Below, piece by piece: positions 11,245-23,200 of a stretch of 64,000 bases of DNA. This DNA comes from Platycnemis pennipes. Taxonomy: Eukaryota; Arthropoda; Insecta; Odonata; Platycnemididae. A program made the position numbers and the translations under genes. Location of the stretch: positions 21,531,805-21,595,804 of the forward strand of contig OW121856.1 of the NCBI GenBank assembly GCA_933228895.1. Direction: 5' to 3'. The notes under the pieces are model-generated. The model was not told the origin of the DNA and did no database searches. It worked only from the letters and a program-made list of their open reading frames with translations. Position 1 is the stretch's first letter. The number at the start of each line of letters is the position of its first letter.

Positions 11245-11640
11245 ATCTGAAGCTTGATTATTTACGACATTGAGGCATGGACGATAATAGCGATAGAGAA
11301 CTCAAGGCTGGAAGCATTCGAAATGTGGTGGTACAGAAGAATGAGAAACATGAAATGGATCGACCGAGTGACTAACGTAGAATCCCGAAGAGTGGGTGAA
11401 AATACGAGTAGAAATCTGCGAAGAAGACGGGAAAAGGTAATTGGTCTTATCTTGAGACATGATAACCACATGAAGACAATCGACGAGGGAAAAGTGAATG
11501 GGAAGAATGGAAAAGGAAGGCTTCCTGTGGAATATATAGAACAAGTGATGATGGATTTAAAAGAGAAAATATGAAGAGGTTAGCTAATAAGAGAATCGAG
11601 TAGAGACCTGCGTCAAACCAAAGTTGGTAGACTGATGATG
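11245..11640 (+). pseudogene. RTE-type LINE ORF C-terminus, fragment 1
   Basis: The translation has EAWTIIAIENSRLEAFEMWW, YRRMRNMKWIDRVTN, a frameshift or loss, then LILRHDNHMKTIDEGKVNGK and YIEQVMMDLKEK. This is the post-RT segment shared with the better copy at 48912-49988 (EAWTM...RVEAFKIWCYQRMMKIKWIDRV). The nucleotide tail continues to a GATGATGATGAAG end near 11640. It is a 5'-truncated, decayed LINE in intron 4 of the MAM gene. Confidence 0.85.
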
Positions 11641-12329
11641 ATGAAGTAGTTTAGCGTAGCGGAAGAGTGGTCCATGATGTATACATGGTTTATCAGTTGA
11701 AAATGAGGAGGCTGATGCTGATACGAAGAAACCTATGATCATTTCTATGATATCATCGACGGTACCACAAGTTACAATGGTACGGTAATTTGAAGATAAG
11801 AAGTAATCGCTCTGTACCACATACTTTCTAGTTGGCTTGCATGATACTCCGTAGGTTAAGGACTACCCTAGTCAACAGAAAACAACATACTAAAACTGCG
11901 CGAAATGTGATGAAGAGCAGGAAAAATAACTATGGATAGGTCGTGAGGAACTAAGTGCCAATCGAGGTCATTGCCACGTCGGTGACAATGACCTCGATGT
12001 CAATACACCCCTCAAAACTACTACTACTGCGAAAGGTCAACTTGATGTGAATTGTTTTAGCATTAGGAGCGTGGAATGTTTTAGCTACATTATGGGCTAC
12101 CTACTATGTGCATTTTTGATTATGATTCTTAGTGCATGTAGGTAAATGACCATGATGTAGAACATTATTGGTGGTGATTCACCTCTGCCACACACCTTAG
12201 TGGTGGCTCGCAAGGTTACCTGTAGATGTGCGGTACTTTGTGTCGAACATAGATGCATGTTAAGAAACGTAAGCAAGGAGAATCGGTGTAATGCCTGGAT
12301 GAACGTGATTAGCCACGGATTCCGCATTA
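11641..12329. other. Intron 4: nothing recognised
   Basis: A short inverted motif lies at about 11967-11999 (gaggtcattgcc...ggtgacaatgacctc, imperfect hairpin). No other structure is identified. Confidence 0.4.
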
Positions 12330-12605
12330 TTATAGTGGTTGCTTCAGTGTGGTCCTCTTCCATCAGGAGCAGGTGGCGGAAGGAGATAGTGGTAAAACGT
12401 CTGAGGATAGGGAAGTGCGACTTGAGCTGCAATTTCCTCTTCGCTGAAGAGAAGATAATGCTTCCTTGTGATTATACGATTGCCCTAACAGTTTGAGGCA
12501 TCTCCGGACAGAATGTGACCAATACCGGAAATCCTGTGAAATTCTAAGCATCGGGAGGGACTTAAATACGTTCGGGGCACCGATTTGATTGCGTAAGTCA
12601 GGTCA
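12330..12605 (+). pseudogene. I-type LINE ORF2 C-terminal fragment (copy 4)
   Basis: The translation SVWSSSIRSRWRKEIVVKRL followed by RIGKCDLSCNFLFAEEK matches the C-terminal zinc-finger region of the I-type LINE at 20046-24094 (SVWPSSVRNSRREEVVITRL...RIGHCPLTHSFLFTEEK). After a frameshift near 12490 the homology continues through the HLRTECDQYRKS-like segment. Only the last part of ORF2 is present, as in a strongly 5'-truncated copy. Confidence 0.85.
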
Positions 12606-13089
12606 CTTCTTAAGGATAAAGGATAAAATCTTTTTGTCAACTCTTTGTGGTATTTGTAGTCTCTCAAAATTTGTGAGAAGGAATGTTTTCCCGTTGCCTT
12701 CCTCTTTGCTGTTTTCAAATTTACACAGGGAATGCGTTTTTTCCAGAACAATTCTTTCCATGCCCTCGAAAATTGTTCTTTAGAAAATATCTTCTTTCAG
12801 AGAATTATTTTCGAATATTAAAGATGGAAAAAATATTTAAAATTTTGATTTAGTAAGAAGATAATTTCACCTCCAAGAAGAAAAGTGATCTAGTTGTGGA
12901 AACGGGTGTATTCAATCGAATCTGGTGGTAGAAATGAGCACTATAAAGTTCTTCCTTTCCATCAGTGCTTCAGTCTCTGGAGACAAAAGGATTTTAATTC
13001 AACTAATTTTAATGAAATTAGCACTATGTGTCGTGACTCTGATGACCAATTCTTAGTACCCGCTGTAATTCTGTTGGCATGGCTACATT

Positions 13090-13285
13090 ATTCCAAAGAC
13101 TGAAGTTGCTGGTAGGGGCGGCGACGGACAACTAGGAGCATTTGGATCTTTAAGAAGTAGTAAACTTAGTATTTGGGTAAAGATGAAATATTTTAAGGAG
13201 GAGATAAGGAAATGGAGGAAGAATGGAAAGCAACCCGACGTCAGGATGACCGTACCCTTATTAAAAGGTGCCAAGTAGTTCACCG
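13090..13285 (-). repeat. SINE-body-like repeat
   Basis: GGAGATAAGGAAATGGAGGAAG...CCCGACGTCAGGATGACC...AAAAGGTGCCAAGTAG aligns by eye with 5175-5250 (GGGAGTGGAGGAAGGATGG...CCGGCGTCGGAATCGG...AGAGGTGCCACGG). The tRNA-like head is not obvious in this copy. Confidence 0.45.
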
Positions 13286-13454
13286 TTCTGTTTTATGCTT
13301 ATACTTTATGAATTAGCAGTATCTGCCATTCATTTACCCTACACTATACTCGCTAAGGAAGCGTTATGCACGAGGGATAATCATCTTGGAGTCTTTATTT
13401 ACGTATTGGTGTGTAATACTGTGTTCTAAAGCAATATAGCTCTTTAATCTTAAT

Positions 13455-13675
13455 CGGACAACTTAATCGGCCACATCATGAGACTTGATGGCCGGATGAA
13501 GACAATCGTTGAAGGACAAGTTGACGGGAATAAAGGCAAAGAAAGGACGAGTGATGAAGGATTTGAAAGACAAGAAATACGTAAATATGAAGAGATTGGC
13601 CGAAAGAAGAATCCAGTGGAGGGCTGCGTCAAATCAATTTCAGGATTGCGTACTAATGATGATGATCAATATGAT
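13455..13675 (+). pseudogene. RTE-type LINE ORF C-terminus, fragment 2
   Basis: The translation reads LIGHIMRLDGRMKTIVEGQV followed by DGNKGK, then in a second frame KDKKYVNMKRLAERRIQWRA ending ASNQFQD. It is the same family as 11245-11640 and 48912-49988 (LIGHILGHDGLMKTIIEGKV; NYVNMKRLADRRIEWEAAS). It has one frameshift and ends with a GATGATGATCA tail. Confidence 0.85.
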
Positions 13676-14084
13676 TTCGTGCCATATATATTTTTGCCAA
13701 TGGTTAGTCTCACTTGTTTTCTAAAATAGTGCCTGTGAATATCCTTTTAGAATTAATCAGTGCCAGAGTCTATTTTCCTTATTTCATCTACATGGTCTGG
13801 TGTGGTTACAGAGAAAGAGTCATATTTTCTAGCCGGGCGCACGAGTGTGTCTGATCCCTGCGCCTTTCTCACAGTCGGGTGCTTTAATGCTGTCAATGGT
13901 GCAGGGACAAATGCACGTGACGCCGGCGTTGCGAATCACGAGTCATTATCGCTCGTCGCGCCTTCTCTGGCGTTTCCGGCCTACCGCCCACGACCTCTCT
14001 CTCCTCCCCTCTTATATTTAGCACTCTTCCTCTCTTGCTCAGCATGTGGCTTGTACCAGATCAGGGGCGGCAGTATACATTTAG

Positions 14085-14290
14085 GGAATGAAGTTTGTGT
14101 GGTGGTAACAGTGGCCGGCTACCCATCTGGAGAATCCACCTTCGAGTCCAATCCTTTGCTGATTTTTTAGTAAAATTCCCCACTTGAATTCCGTGTGGTC
14201 AGCCCTTGAAGCCTAGTAGTATTCCGTCCGTTAGATGGGATGTTAAACCGTGCACCCCTTCGCGCCTTTCGTTGAGGGAAATTTGATCGA
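14085..14290 (+). mobile_element. tRNA-derived SINE (plus orientation)
   Basis: A box-like TGGTAACAGTGGCCGGC and B box-like CCTTCGAGTCCAATCC are followed by GATGGGATGTTAAACCGTGCACCCC. The body motif GGATGTTAA-CCGTG-CACC also occurs in the SINE at 5160-5425. Ends are approximate. Confidence 0.55.
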
Positions 14291-15558
14291 CTTTTGCAAG
14301 TCTCCTTCACTGGAGAAAACGTAGAGATGTTAATCACCTTTGCGTCAAATTTGGCATAACTCTTATCCTTTTGTTTTTCCCTAGTTTTCTTTATGTGCAA
14401 TTTGTTTTCTTCACAACTTTGTAGAAATTCACTGTCAAAAAACTTGTTACCTTAAATTATTAGCTATATGTATCCTCTATAATCCTGTATTTCACAATTT
14501 AATCATAGAAAATAAGCGGAGAGGGCATAAAAATCTATTTTTACACTTTATTATTGAAATGTGTATTGATTTGAGTAACTGCTCATTAGTTGAGTTGTGA
14601 CGTTGATAAAATACTAGTGAAGAGTCTAATATGGTCTTCAAGTAAGGAGGATGAAGATAGACAAGAGGAATTTGAGATGTGAGTGTGGAGAAAGTAAAGT
14701 GGGTGAAGAAGGAGGACGAACGATGAAGTACTAGATTTGGTAGGAGAGGAAAGAATTTTGATTGATGATATAAGGAGAAGGCGTGCCTGGAGACAGTAAT
14801 AATGGGCGATGGTTTTTGGAAAGACGTGATAGAGGGAAAAATGTTGTGTTGGCAAGGAAGAGGGAGGGGAACGGATAGCTTGGGCAGATCAATGGGATGT
14901 GGGAAATATGTGCGGGAGGGGCATTGTGTGAAGTATAAGTCGTGGGAAGAATTTCAAGTCCATTTATACCTACCTTCACCGGTAGAAAAATAATTATAGC
15001 ATACGATTTCTCTCGATATCCAATAACCGATGTTGATTTTGTCATCACAACCAATAACTACAAATACTGGGTATTGAAAATTGACTTAAGGTACCACACA
15101 GCTCTAGTAGAGGTGGTCCTCAGCCGACGGATAAACGTCTTTTATCGTAGTAGGACTATTTAACCCGGTTAAAATGCTTGCTTATTTTAAAAGTTGCTCT
15201 ACCACGAAATGGAGAGCCAGGGAAATTTTTGGAGAAGAGAAATAAGAACACAGCCGGATTATATCTTGCCGAGGGGGTAAATAGGATAGCAGATAGTTAG
15301 AGGGTTTGAGGAAGGATCAACAACTGCGACGTCTATGTATGGTGTGTGTCATGGGAATGCAGGTGAGAAATATGCTGATTTAAATACAGGTAAGAACAGC
15401 TGTGTACGTTTGCATTGCGTCTGGCCGTTTAAAATTTGTACCTTTGAAGAAAATGATTGGCTTATTATTTCACACATTATCAGTTGAAAATATTGGTCTT
15501 GAACATTTGAAAATTATGAATTTAAACCGCACCTAAGAACAGTTTGTAATAGCTCCTT
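14291..15558. other. Intron 4: nothing recognised
   Basis: AT-rich; frames on both strands are short and without resemblance to known proteins. Confidence 0.4.
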
Positions 15559-15640
15559 TACCTTCCTGCGAGTAGGGGGATTGAGAATACTCCCGCAGTA
15601 TCCCTGCATGTCGTAAGAGGCGACAAAAGGGCGGTGAGAA
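15559..15640 (+). promoter_or_regulatory. Structured 5' leader of the I-type LINE
   Basis: It starts at a TGCGAGTAGGGGGATTGAG block shared with copy 2 (28901). Small hairpins are visible: ATACT-CCCGC-AGTAT and GTCG-TAAGAGG-CGAC. Copy 2 keeps the first with a loop change (CCCGC to CCTGC) and adds CTACCC-CCTGC-GGGTAG at its very start. LINE 5' ends often hold internal promoters or self-cleaving ribozymes; which applies here is inference. Confidence 0.5.
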
Positions 15641-16146
15641 AACCCCGAAACCAAACCCACAGTGCAGCCACGTATGTGTCTGAACAGGTCTGTGAATCTA
15701 CTGTCTGTGAGTGACCATACCAGCTGATCTTAGATTCACCCACGTGTGGGCCGTGAGTGGAGACCCGTAAGGAGGAGAAGCGGAACCTGGAAGGTGAGTT
15801 ACGCGGTTCCCAGCCGGGTGTCGGATGCTCGGCATGGACCGCAGGGCAATATCCCTCCTTGGCCCTGGATTCTCTGTAAACGGGCGGCCAGGAGCTAGCC
15901 ACTCCCGGTCAATCGCATTTGCGTTCTTGTGGCGAGTGCGGAGGTGTCGGGGGTCTTCCTAGGGCTGTTGGAGGTGTACTGGTTGGTGGGCCAGTGCACT
16001 GAAGACCTAACCCGAAGAAGACAACCGCACCGGATGCGCTATATCCCTTGTGCTAGTCCTGGCGACCGCACCGGCTTGCGGTGCGGCGTCCCAGATGTGT
16101 GGCTCCGGGGTGGGTGGGGAGGCCAAGGGATGAAGTGATACTAGGT

Positions 16147-17400
16147 ATGGGCGAGTACTCTCAACCACCACCTAAAAGATCCCGCCCTGACTTGGGCGGG
16201 GGAGATGTTGCAGAATCTAAGAAACTTCTTGGAATGAAATGTTTGAGTAGGGACGAGAATCTTACGAAGGCCTCCCCCTTCCTCATTAAGAAAGCGTTGT
16301 CCTCCTATGTTCCTGGGGAACTAAAGTCAGCTAAGAAGCTCCGAGATGGAACTTTATTAATAGAAACATGTACCGACAAACCAAGGGAAAAGCTACTTAC
16401 CATGACCATGTTGGGTAATATCCAGGTTAAGGTAGACTTACATCGTACCCTCAATATATGCAAGGTTGTGATTTAGCATTTTGATCTTCTATACGTAGAA
16501 TAAGAAGAAATTACAAGAGAAATTACCTCCCAGGGGAAAAGCTACTTACCATTACCATGTTGGGTAATATCCAGGTTAAGGTAGACTTACATCGTACCCT
16601 CAATATATGCAAGGGTGTAATTTAGCATTTTGATCTTCTATAGGTAGAATAAAAAGAAATTACAAGAGAAATGACCTCCCAGGGTGTTATTGATTGCCGA
16701 CGGATAAAAACAAACGTAACGGCGAAACGACCAACACTACATCGTTAGTACCTACGGTACCTACTAACGTTTTCAGGTGGCAAGATTCTAGAAAAAGTAA
16801 AAGCAGGCTATGAGTCTGTCACAGTGAGGCCATTTATGCCTAGCCCTATGCGCTGCTATAACTGCCAGAGATTCGGGCATATAGCTCCGAGATGAAAAGG
16901 TGAAACCACATGCCCTATCTGCGGGAAGAAAATACACGAAAATGACTGCGAATCAGAACCAAAAGGTGTGAATTGCAGTTAAGACCACCCGGTCTATTCT
17001 CGGAATCGTCCTAATTTGAGGGAAGAAAAACAAATCATGGAAATCCAGGTGACTGATAAAATATCATATTTCGAAGCTAGGAAATAAGTATCGTATTCTA
17101 TGTCCTACGTTCTCAAGGTCATTTGCAAAGATAACGAAAGCTGAACCTCAAAAGGTAGCCATCTCCACCCAAACGGAAATGGTTCTAGTGAAGGCGTTGA
17201 ACCAGGAAGAGAAAAATCAGACTAGCCCAATGCAAAATGAAGGAAGAGATAAGAAACCCACTAAAATGCCCTAGAAAGCGGAGGGGGGGCAGTAACAATA
17301 CCTTTCAAACAAAAAATCTGGCAAGTGCGCGGGAAGCGAGAGACTATAACGGTAGACGCGGATGAAATGGAGGCTGGTGACAGTATCTGAGACTGAAGTA
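16147..17400 (+). pseudogene. I-type LINE ORF1 (gag-like, CCHC), copy 1
   Basis: ORF1 proteins of I-clade LINEs bind the element RNA. The frame starts MGEYSQPPPKRSRP and continues through SAKKLRDGTLLIET, which is also in copy 2. It is broken by a stop at 16474 and by the 149-bp tandem duplication. Farther on (about 16850-17020) zinc-knuckle remnants are visible: CYNCQRFGHIAPR (C-x2-C-x4-H), then a stop where the last Cys should follow, then TCPICGKK and a DHPVYSRN motif also in copy 2 (AHPVYSRK). Several stops make it non-functional. Confidence 0.8.
16385..16682 (+). repeat. 149-bp tandem duplication inside LINE ORF1
   Basis: Two head-to-tail units offset by 149 bp (GCTACTTACC at 16392 and 16541), each running from GGAAAAGCT to CCTCCCAGGG. 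They differ at only a handful of bases, for example catgacc/cattacc and gttgtga/ggtgtaa. The original coding match to copy 2 exists once, so this is a local duplication after insertion. Confidence 0.9.
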
Positions 17401-17455
17401 AACCTTGCCAGCAAACATTAAATGCTGAGTTCCTCTTTATATTTAAATATCCCCA

Positions 17456-17701
17456 ATGGCCCTATTCATACAGTGGAACTGCAATGGCTTCCACTCCCAA
17501 GTAGAGGAAATGAAGCTTTTGGCCATTAATTTTAATCCAGACTGCCTGTTTATACAAGAAACTCGTTTTAAATCCGTTGACAAAGTGAATTTGAAAGGTT
17601 ATAAATTGGAAAGGAAAGATGGTCTTAGCGGTGAAAGAGCTCGTGGTGCGGTTGCTGTGTTCACTCGAGAGGCACTATACACTAGGGTGGGCCGAAAATA
17701 G
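17456..17701 (+). pseudogene. I-type LINE ORF2 endonuclease start, copy 1 (truncated)
   Basis: The first about 80 codons of an APE-type endonuclease: FIQWNCNGF (metal-binding Asn), FIQETRFKS (catalytic Glu motif, usually QETH), and ARGAVAVFTREALYT. These match copy 3 (MQWNCNGFYRHKE, LQETHFK, AQGGVAVAIREALYT). Coding homology stops at 17690, where unrelated sequence begins, so catalytic GDFN and SDH motifs are absent. Confidence 0.85.
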
Positions 17702-17971
17702 TTTTTTTTTTCCGTATCAAATTTGCCCTGCGCGGGAAAGTTGTGTACTGATATCAGGATCTTGCATGCAAAATTTTTTCGAAATTGGATAATATTAACC
17801 ACTGCCGCCCGTGCTGTAAAGTTAAAAATGTTGCGAAAATTCAGGCGGAAATGGGAAACAAACGGTTATAGAGAATAATTTGTTGCAAATACTGGGATAT
17901 TGGTAAACATCAACGATAGATACAAGTTCCTAGATTACAACACTGAAATTTGAAGTTTATTTGACGAGTCT

Positions 17972-18263
17972 CAACCAGGTAATATCATTTCTAAAATACA
18001 CAAATATCATCAACTCTATATAATATAATTTTTTTGTACCTGAAAGTAAAAGTATCGCATTCAAGATAACTGACAATTGCACTGGAATTTTTCGAGCTGA
18101 AACATCCCATAATAATTCAACCAGGTAATATCATTTCTAAAATACACAAATATCATCGACTCTGTATAATATAATTTTTTTGTACCTGAAAGTAAAAGTA
18201 TCGCATGCAAGATAACTGACAATTGCACTGGAATTTTTCGGGCTGAAACATCCCATAATAATG
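17972..18263 (+). repeat. 146-bp tandem duplication
   Basis: Units 17972-18117 and 18118-18263 are head-to-tail copies (CAACCAGGTAATATCATTTC...CATCCCATAATAAT) with about five differences. It lies between the ORF2 remnant and the LINE 3' terminus, so it is either part of a subfamily 3' UTR or DNA acquired later. Confidence 0.9.
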
Positions 18264-18330
18264 ATAGCATTTCAATAATAGATCGTGGTGCAAAATGACC
18301 TCTGCCGTCGACGCACCCTTAATATTAATT

Positions 18331-20034
18331 CCAATCCAAGCTGCTTAACGAAGAATGATTTACAGTCTGTATGTTTCACACTTCTCTGATAGGTATTCGT
18401 TAATTTTGGTTTTGAATGGGGTCGTCTGCCATTTTTTTTTAAATTGCCGAATCTGATAGTGTTCGTAAAATAAAGACACATTTATTTTTCTGTTCTTTCA
18501 TCCGCCAATCAGTGCTCGAATTGTAAGCGGTGGAAAAAATATGTTTTTAACCCTTTCGAAAAGGCGTGAGTTCAAATAACTAGTGCTTTGTTGAATCGCA
18601 ACTGAGACTGCGAATCTCCTTTGCTTAATCACAATGGGGGACGCAGCCGACTCTGCCAATGGAAGTGGTTGCGACAGGATATGTGCAAACAGACCTTCCG
18701 TCCCCTCCCCCACTTCCCTTCTTTTCCTTAAAAACAGTCAAGGACGGGATGTGGATGACGTAGTAATCCACAGCTCGTTTGTTGGCCGTCACCTTTTGCG
18801 TATTTTAATTTTTGATTTAGGAGGAGTGAATGGCTCTGTTAAAAACATTAATTATTTCACTAAAATTCATTTTTCGTTTCCATCTAACGATTTCGTGTAC
18901 AGAATAGCGATTTCGCTTCCGAGTAAACGCCCCCATATGTCCCACATATTATCACTTTCATCATATTGGATCATACAAACACAACTCTTGTCAAGATATC
19001 CAGTTGGTCTATGGAATTAAAAAAAAACACTTTTCCCAATGGATTTGTGGAGTTGATCATAGCCGCCTTAATTTCCAAGCGGAAAAGGATAGCATTATTA
19101 TTTAATTGGAATTTCCGTCATTTTTCTGGGCAGACACACTGTAGTAGAAAATGAGTTTCCCCTGAGTAAATTGAATTTACAAGACAGATACATTAATTTC
19201 TATCGCAAATGGACGGCATTTGCGTAATGAATTCAAATAAGGGCCGGTTGCGGTTAAGTTTTTTTTCGTCTTGAATAGTTTTAGATGGATTTTCCCCGTT
19301 GAGCGTTTGAATATCGGTGGGATATATGAGTTGAGATTCGCCGAGCTGCACCGATGTATGCATCTCTCTTGAATCACTTAATAAACATCGCTTTTGCTTA
19401 TTATAATCATTACTACTTCTGTTTTTGCATATTTTCGATAGACTTTCCCATGTTCGTTTTCTTTGTATCAGTGTCAGTGCCTTGCATGTGACAGCTAATA
19501 TATGCAATTGCGTGGGGCAATCGTTGGCTGACGGAAATATGACTGAAGGAAAGCATGACGCTCAAGAACTAAATTGAATATGCTTCGTAGTGAATGTTCA
19601 CGAGCGTCACGTCTCCGGGCTCCAGAGCATACGCATGATGAGACAGGAAGGAATTCCCTGAAGGAGAGAGATAAGATATCTACGGAGATGAAGTTTTTTT
19701 CTCTCTTTGTGTTGGAAACAACTGCTATCACAGTAAGCCTACATTTATGGCTTCCTCTTGACTTCTATATTCATCACGCATTAATTAGCTGGTATTATAC
19801 TTTTCCTGTGCTAAATTAATTCAAGCTATCAGAGTTCTTGTCAGCTAAAAGCAGCTTTTTAATGGAAATCAGAAACACAATGAAAAAGATTGTAATTTTC
19901 GTAAGAAAGAGATGTAATTGATCTCTCCTGTGCAAGTGTTTCTAATGAGCATGTATGCATCCAATTATATTATAAGTATGCTTTGTATAAGGGAGCCTAG
20001 TGATTGCAAATATCAGATTCAGTCTATATTATGT
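18331..20034. other. Intron 4: nothing recognised
   Basis: AT-rich; the frames at 18634-19020 and 19574-19819 lack resemblance to known proteins and have no splice or codon support. Confidence 0.4.
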
Positions 20035-20045
20035 TCCACGTCCGT

Positions 20046-20129
20046 CCAGAGCCAATGGAGGAGTGTCTATCAGACACTGAAATCCTCCAATTTGGCAGTA
20101 AGGGGAAGAAAAACCGCATTAAGCGTTGA
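20046..20129 (+). pseudogene. I-type LINE ORF1, C-terminal remnant
   Basis: The translation starts PEPMEECLSDTEIL and ends NRIKR before TGA at 20127-20129. It lines up with the ORF1 end of copy 2 (PECMEKDESLSETEVL...CRIRR). It starts exactly at the target duplication, so truncation happened at insertion. ORF2 starts 81 bases later in a different reading frame. Confidence 0.88.
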
Positions 20130-20210
20130 TCCCCTCAAAGTTTTAGCTTCTGGTATTTATTGTTTTAATCCCTTTTTATATTTATATTTATATATATTTA
20201 TTTATTTATT

Positions 20211-23200
20211 ATGGTTTTTATAATGCAGTGGAACTGCAACGGTTTTTATAGGCACAAGGAGGTGCTGGCTATTTTAATTCGAGATTTTAACCCTTTTTGC
20301 GTTTGTCTTCAAGAAACGCATTTTAAAGACACGGACAATGGGATTTTAAAACATTTTAACGTTTTTAGACATGACGACACCAGCGGCCAACGAGCCCAGG
20401 GTGGAGTGGCAGTTGCTATTCGGGAGGCCCTTTACACCTCCCGAATACAGCTAAATACACCGTTTCAAGCGGTGGCGGTTACGGTGCACGCTCCGGAGGC
20501 GATTACGTTATGCAACGTTTATCTGCCGGAGGGTGCACCGGTCAACCGTTTTAATCTAGAATCCCTTGTGCACCAGCTGCCTCGGCCTTTTATTTTACTC
20601 GGGGATTTTAACGCTCATGATCGTCTATGGGGAAGCACTGCGGTGCAGTGCAACCGAAGAGGACGCATTTTATCAAGTTTTATTTTAGATTTTAACCTAG
20701 TTCTATTGAACAACGGGGAGAAGACCCGGTTTAACTCTTTCAATGGTGATTTCTCCGCCATTGATTTATGCATTTTATCGAGCAGTTTAACCAATAAAAT
20801 ATCTTTGTCTGTACACGAAGATCTTTGTGGTAGCGATCACTTTCCCCTTTTAATTTTTAAGGAGCGATTTTTTAACTCTGATTTTATCCGACCAGGCAAC
20901 TGGATTGTCCGGAAAGCCGACTGGCCTTGTTTTAAAAGTAATTTTAAATACACGTGCGATGCAAATCGCGATAGCGCTTTTAATGTAAAATCATTGACTA
21001 ACAGCATCATCAACGCCGCCGACAAGAGCGTACCACGGTCTCGGCGCATCATGTCGAGAGCTCCCGTGCCATGGTGGAATGATGACTGTGCTAAAGCCAT
21101 CCGGCAACGCAAGAAGGCGTTGCGCATCTTCAATAAATATCCCACTCAAAACAATCTGTCCTCTTTCCGGCGTCTGAGAGCTAAAGCCCGTCAGGTCGTG
21201 AAGGAGGCAAAGAGGGCCTCTTGGATGAATTTTGTTTCTGGTGTCAATATCAGCACACCACTTGCACAGGTTTGGCGCAAGGTGAAGAGCATTTCGGGAA
21301 ATCATCAGCAGCTCGGTGTCTCCTTCTTAAAAGTCAGAGGAAATGTGGTTACATCTCCAGCTGCCATCGGCGAGATATTCGGCCAGTTAATCGCAAATAT
21401 GAGCAGCGATGAAAATCTGGATCCTGCCTTCCGAACGATTAAGCAACATCTCGAGAACATTCCTATCGGCTTCAAGGAGACGCGGACATCGGCAGATTAC
21501 AACCTCCCCTTTTCCTTGTGGGAGTTGAAATCTGCCATCGATGACTCCCACGACACCTCTCCAGGACCAGACGGGGTCCACAATGCTTTTCTCCGCAACC
21601 TCCCGGAGACAGCGCTGCAGGAAGTCCTGCAGACGTATAATCAGCTGTGGGCAGAAGGTAACTTTCCTTCGTCCTGGCGGGAGTCTGTCATTGTCCCCAT
21701 TCCCAAACATGGGAAAGATAGAGCTGACCCGAATTCTTACCGGCCGATATCTCTCACCAGCTGCCTGTGCAAGTTAATGGAGAGAATGGTGAACCGGCGG
21801 CTCGTTTGGTAGTTAGAGCGCCGGAACCTTCTCTCCAGCATCCAATGTGGATTTAGACGGGGCCGTTCCACAATGGACCATTTGGTGAGGATCGACAATT
21901 TCATCCAAGAAGGCTTTCTCCTCCGCCAGCATTTGATCAGGGTCTTCTTCGATTTGGAGAAGGCTTACGACCGGGTGTGGCGGCGGAAGGTATTAATGAC
22001 TTTGCACGAGTGGGGCTTTAGAGGCAATTTGCCGATTTTTATTCAAATTTTTTTAATGCACCGAGTTTTTAAAATTAGAATAGGCCAGTTTTTATCCAAC
22101 TTTTACCGTCTTGACAACGGAGTTCCCCAGGGTTCCGTATTGAGCGTGACGCTTTTCGCCATTGCGATTAATGACGTCGTATTTTGTATCAAGGCGCCGG
22201 TGATAGGCACACTGTTCGTGGATGACCTGGCAATTTTCTGCAGGTCATCCAAGGTTGTAACTGCATCCCGAATGGTCCAATTGACATTAAACAAATTGGA
22301 CCAATGGACCCAAAGGAACGGATTTCGGTTCTCCTTTGAGAAGACCAGGTGCGTCCATTTCCACAGGAAAATAGGAATCCAAATGCTGCCCACATTATCC
22401 CTTGGAGGAAGAAATCTTCCTTTCGTTCAGTCGGCCCGCTTTCTAGGTATGACACTCGACTCCAGGCTCAATTGGCGAGAGAACATTCAACTTTTAAAGA
22501 CAAAATGTCTGAAATCGTTAAACGTGTTAAAGTTTTTAAGCCACACATCGTGGGGATCAGACCGCACAACATTGCTCTTATTGTATCGCACATTGGTTCG
22601 TTCTAAACTAGACTACGGTTGTTTTATTTATGCGTCCGCCCGCGAGTCATGCCTGCGAGCATTGTCCCCCGTGCACAACGCGGGGTTGCGACTCTGTACG
22701 GGGGCATTTCGGACAAGCCCTGTCATAAGCATCTATTCTGATGCAGGGGAGCCTCCTCTATGCCACCGCAGAAACGCGCTTATGTGCAATTACGCCTCCA
22801 AAGTTTTATCCATGACGGCACACCCATGTTTTAACATACTCTTTAAACCACGTTTTTTAGACATTTTTAACCGACGGACGAAGGCCACTAGGCCCGTTTG
22901 CGTACGTTTTAACGATTTTATTCGTGGGTGTGATTTCAGTATGCCTAAAGTGTACCCTGTATCTTACGCAACCCACCCTCCCTGGTTAACACCCGCTCCT
23001 GTGGTTAATACAGTCCTGAGCAAACTACCAAAACCCTTTACCACTTCCTTGGAATACCAACGTCAGTTTTTAATGTTTCTGAGTAATCACTCCGATTTTG
23101 TTCCTGTGTACACTGACGGATCAAAATCGGAGTCGGCCTGTGCCTGCGCAGCGTTCTCTAGTACCCAAGGAGCCGTCAAAGCAAAATTAAATCCGCTGTG

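Larger units (their letters stand above)
15559..18330 (+). mobile_element. I-type LINE, copy 1 (5'-complete, internally deleted)
   Basis: A copy of the I-type LINE family also seen at 20046-24094 and 28901-34696. It retains the 5' leader (15559-16146), most of ORF1, the first 80 codons of ORF2 and the family 3' terminus (18286-18316, GTGCAAAATGACCT...GCCGTCGACGCACCCT). Nearly all of ORF2, including the RT and RNase H, is missing. The sequence between 17702 and 18285 is unrelated to the other copies and contains a 146-bp tandem duplication. ORF1 contains a different 149-bp duplication. The ORF2 start is a clearly diverged relative (WNCNGFHSQVEEMKLLAINF), so this belongs to another subfamily. 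Confidence 0.85.

Noticed and set aside
14586..15054. Overlapping minus-strand frames rich in Ser/Leu/Pro
   Set aside because: Low-complexity translation of purine-rich plus strand; shadows, not genes.
15929..16138. Short frame in the LINE 5' leader (VFLGLLEVYWLVGQCTEDL), similar in copy 2
   Set aside because: The resemblance is explained by nucleotide identity of the two leaders; copy 2 has a stop and different ends, so no conserved protein is supported.
18634..19020. 128-codon plus-strand frame
   Set aside because: Composition and content look random; no domain, no upstream promoter or splice signals.
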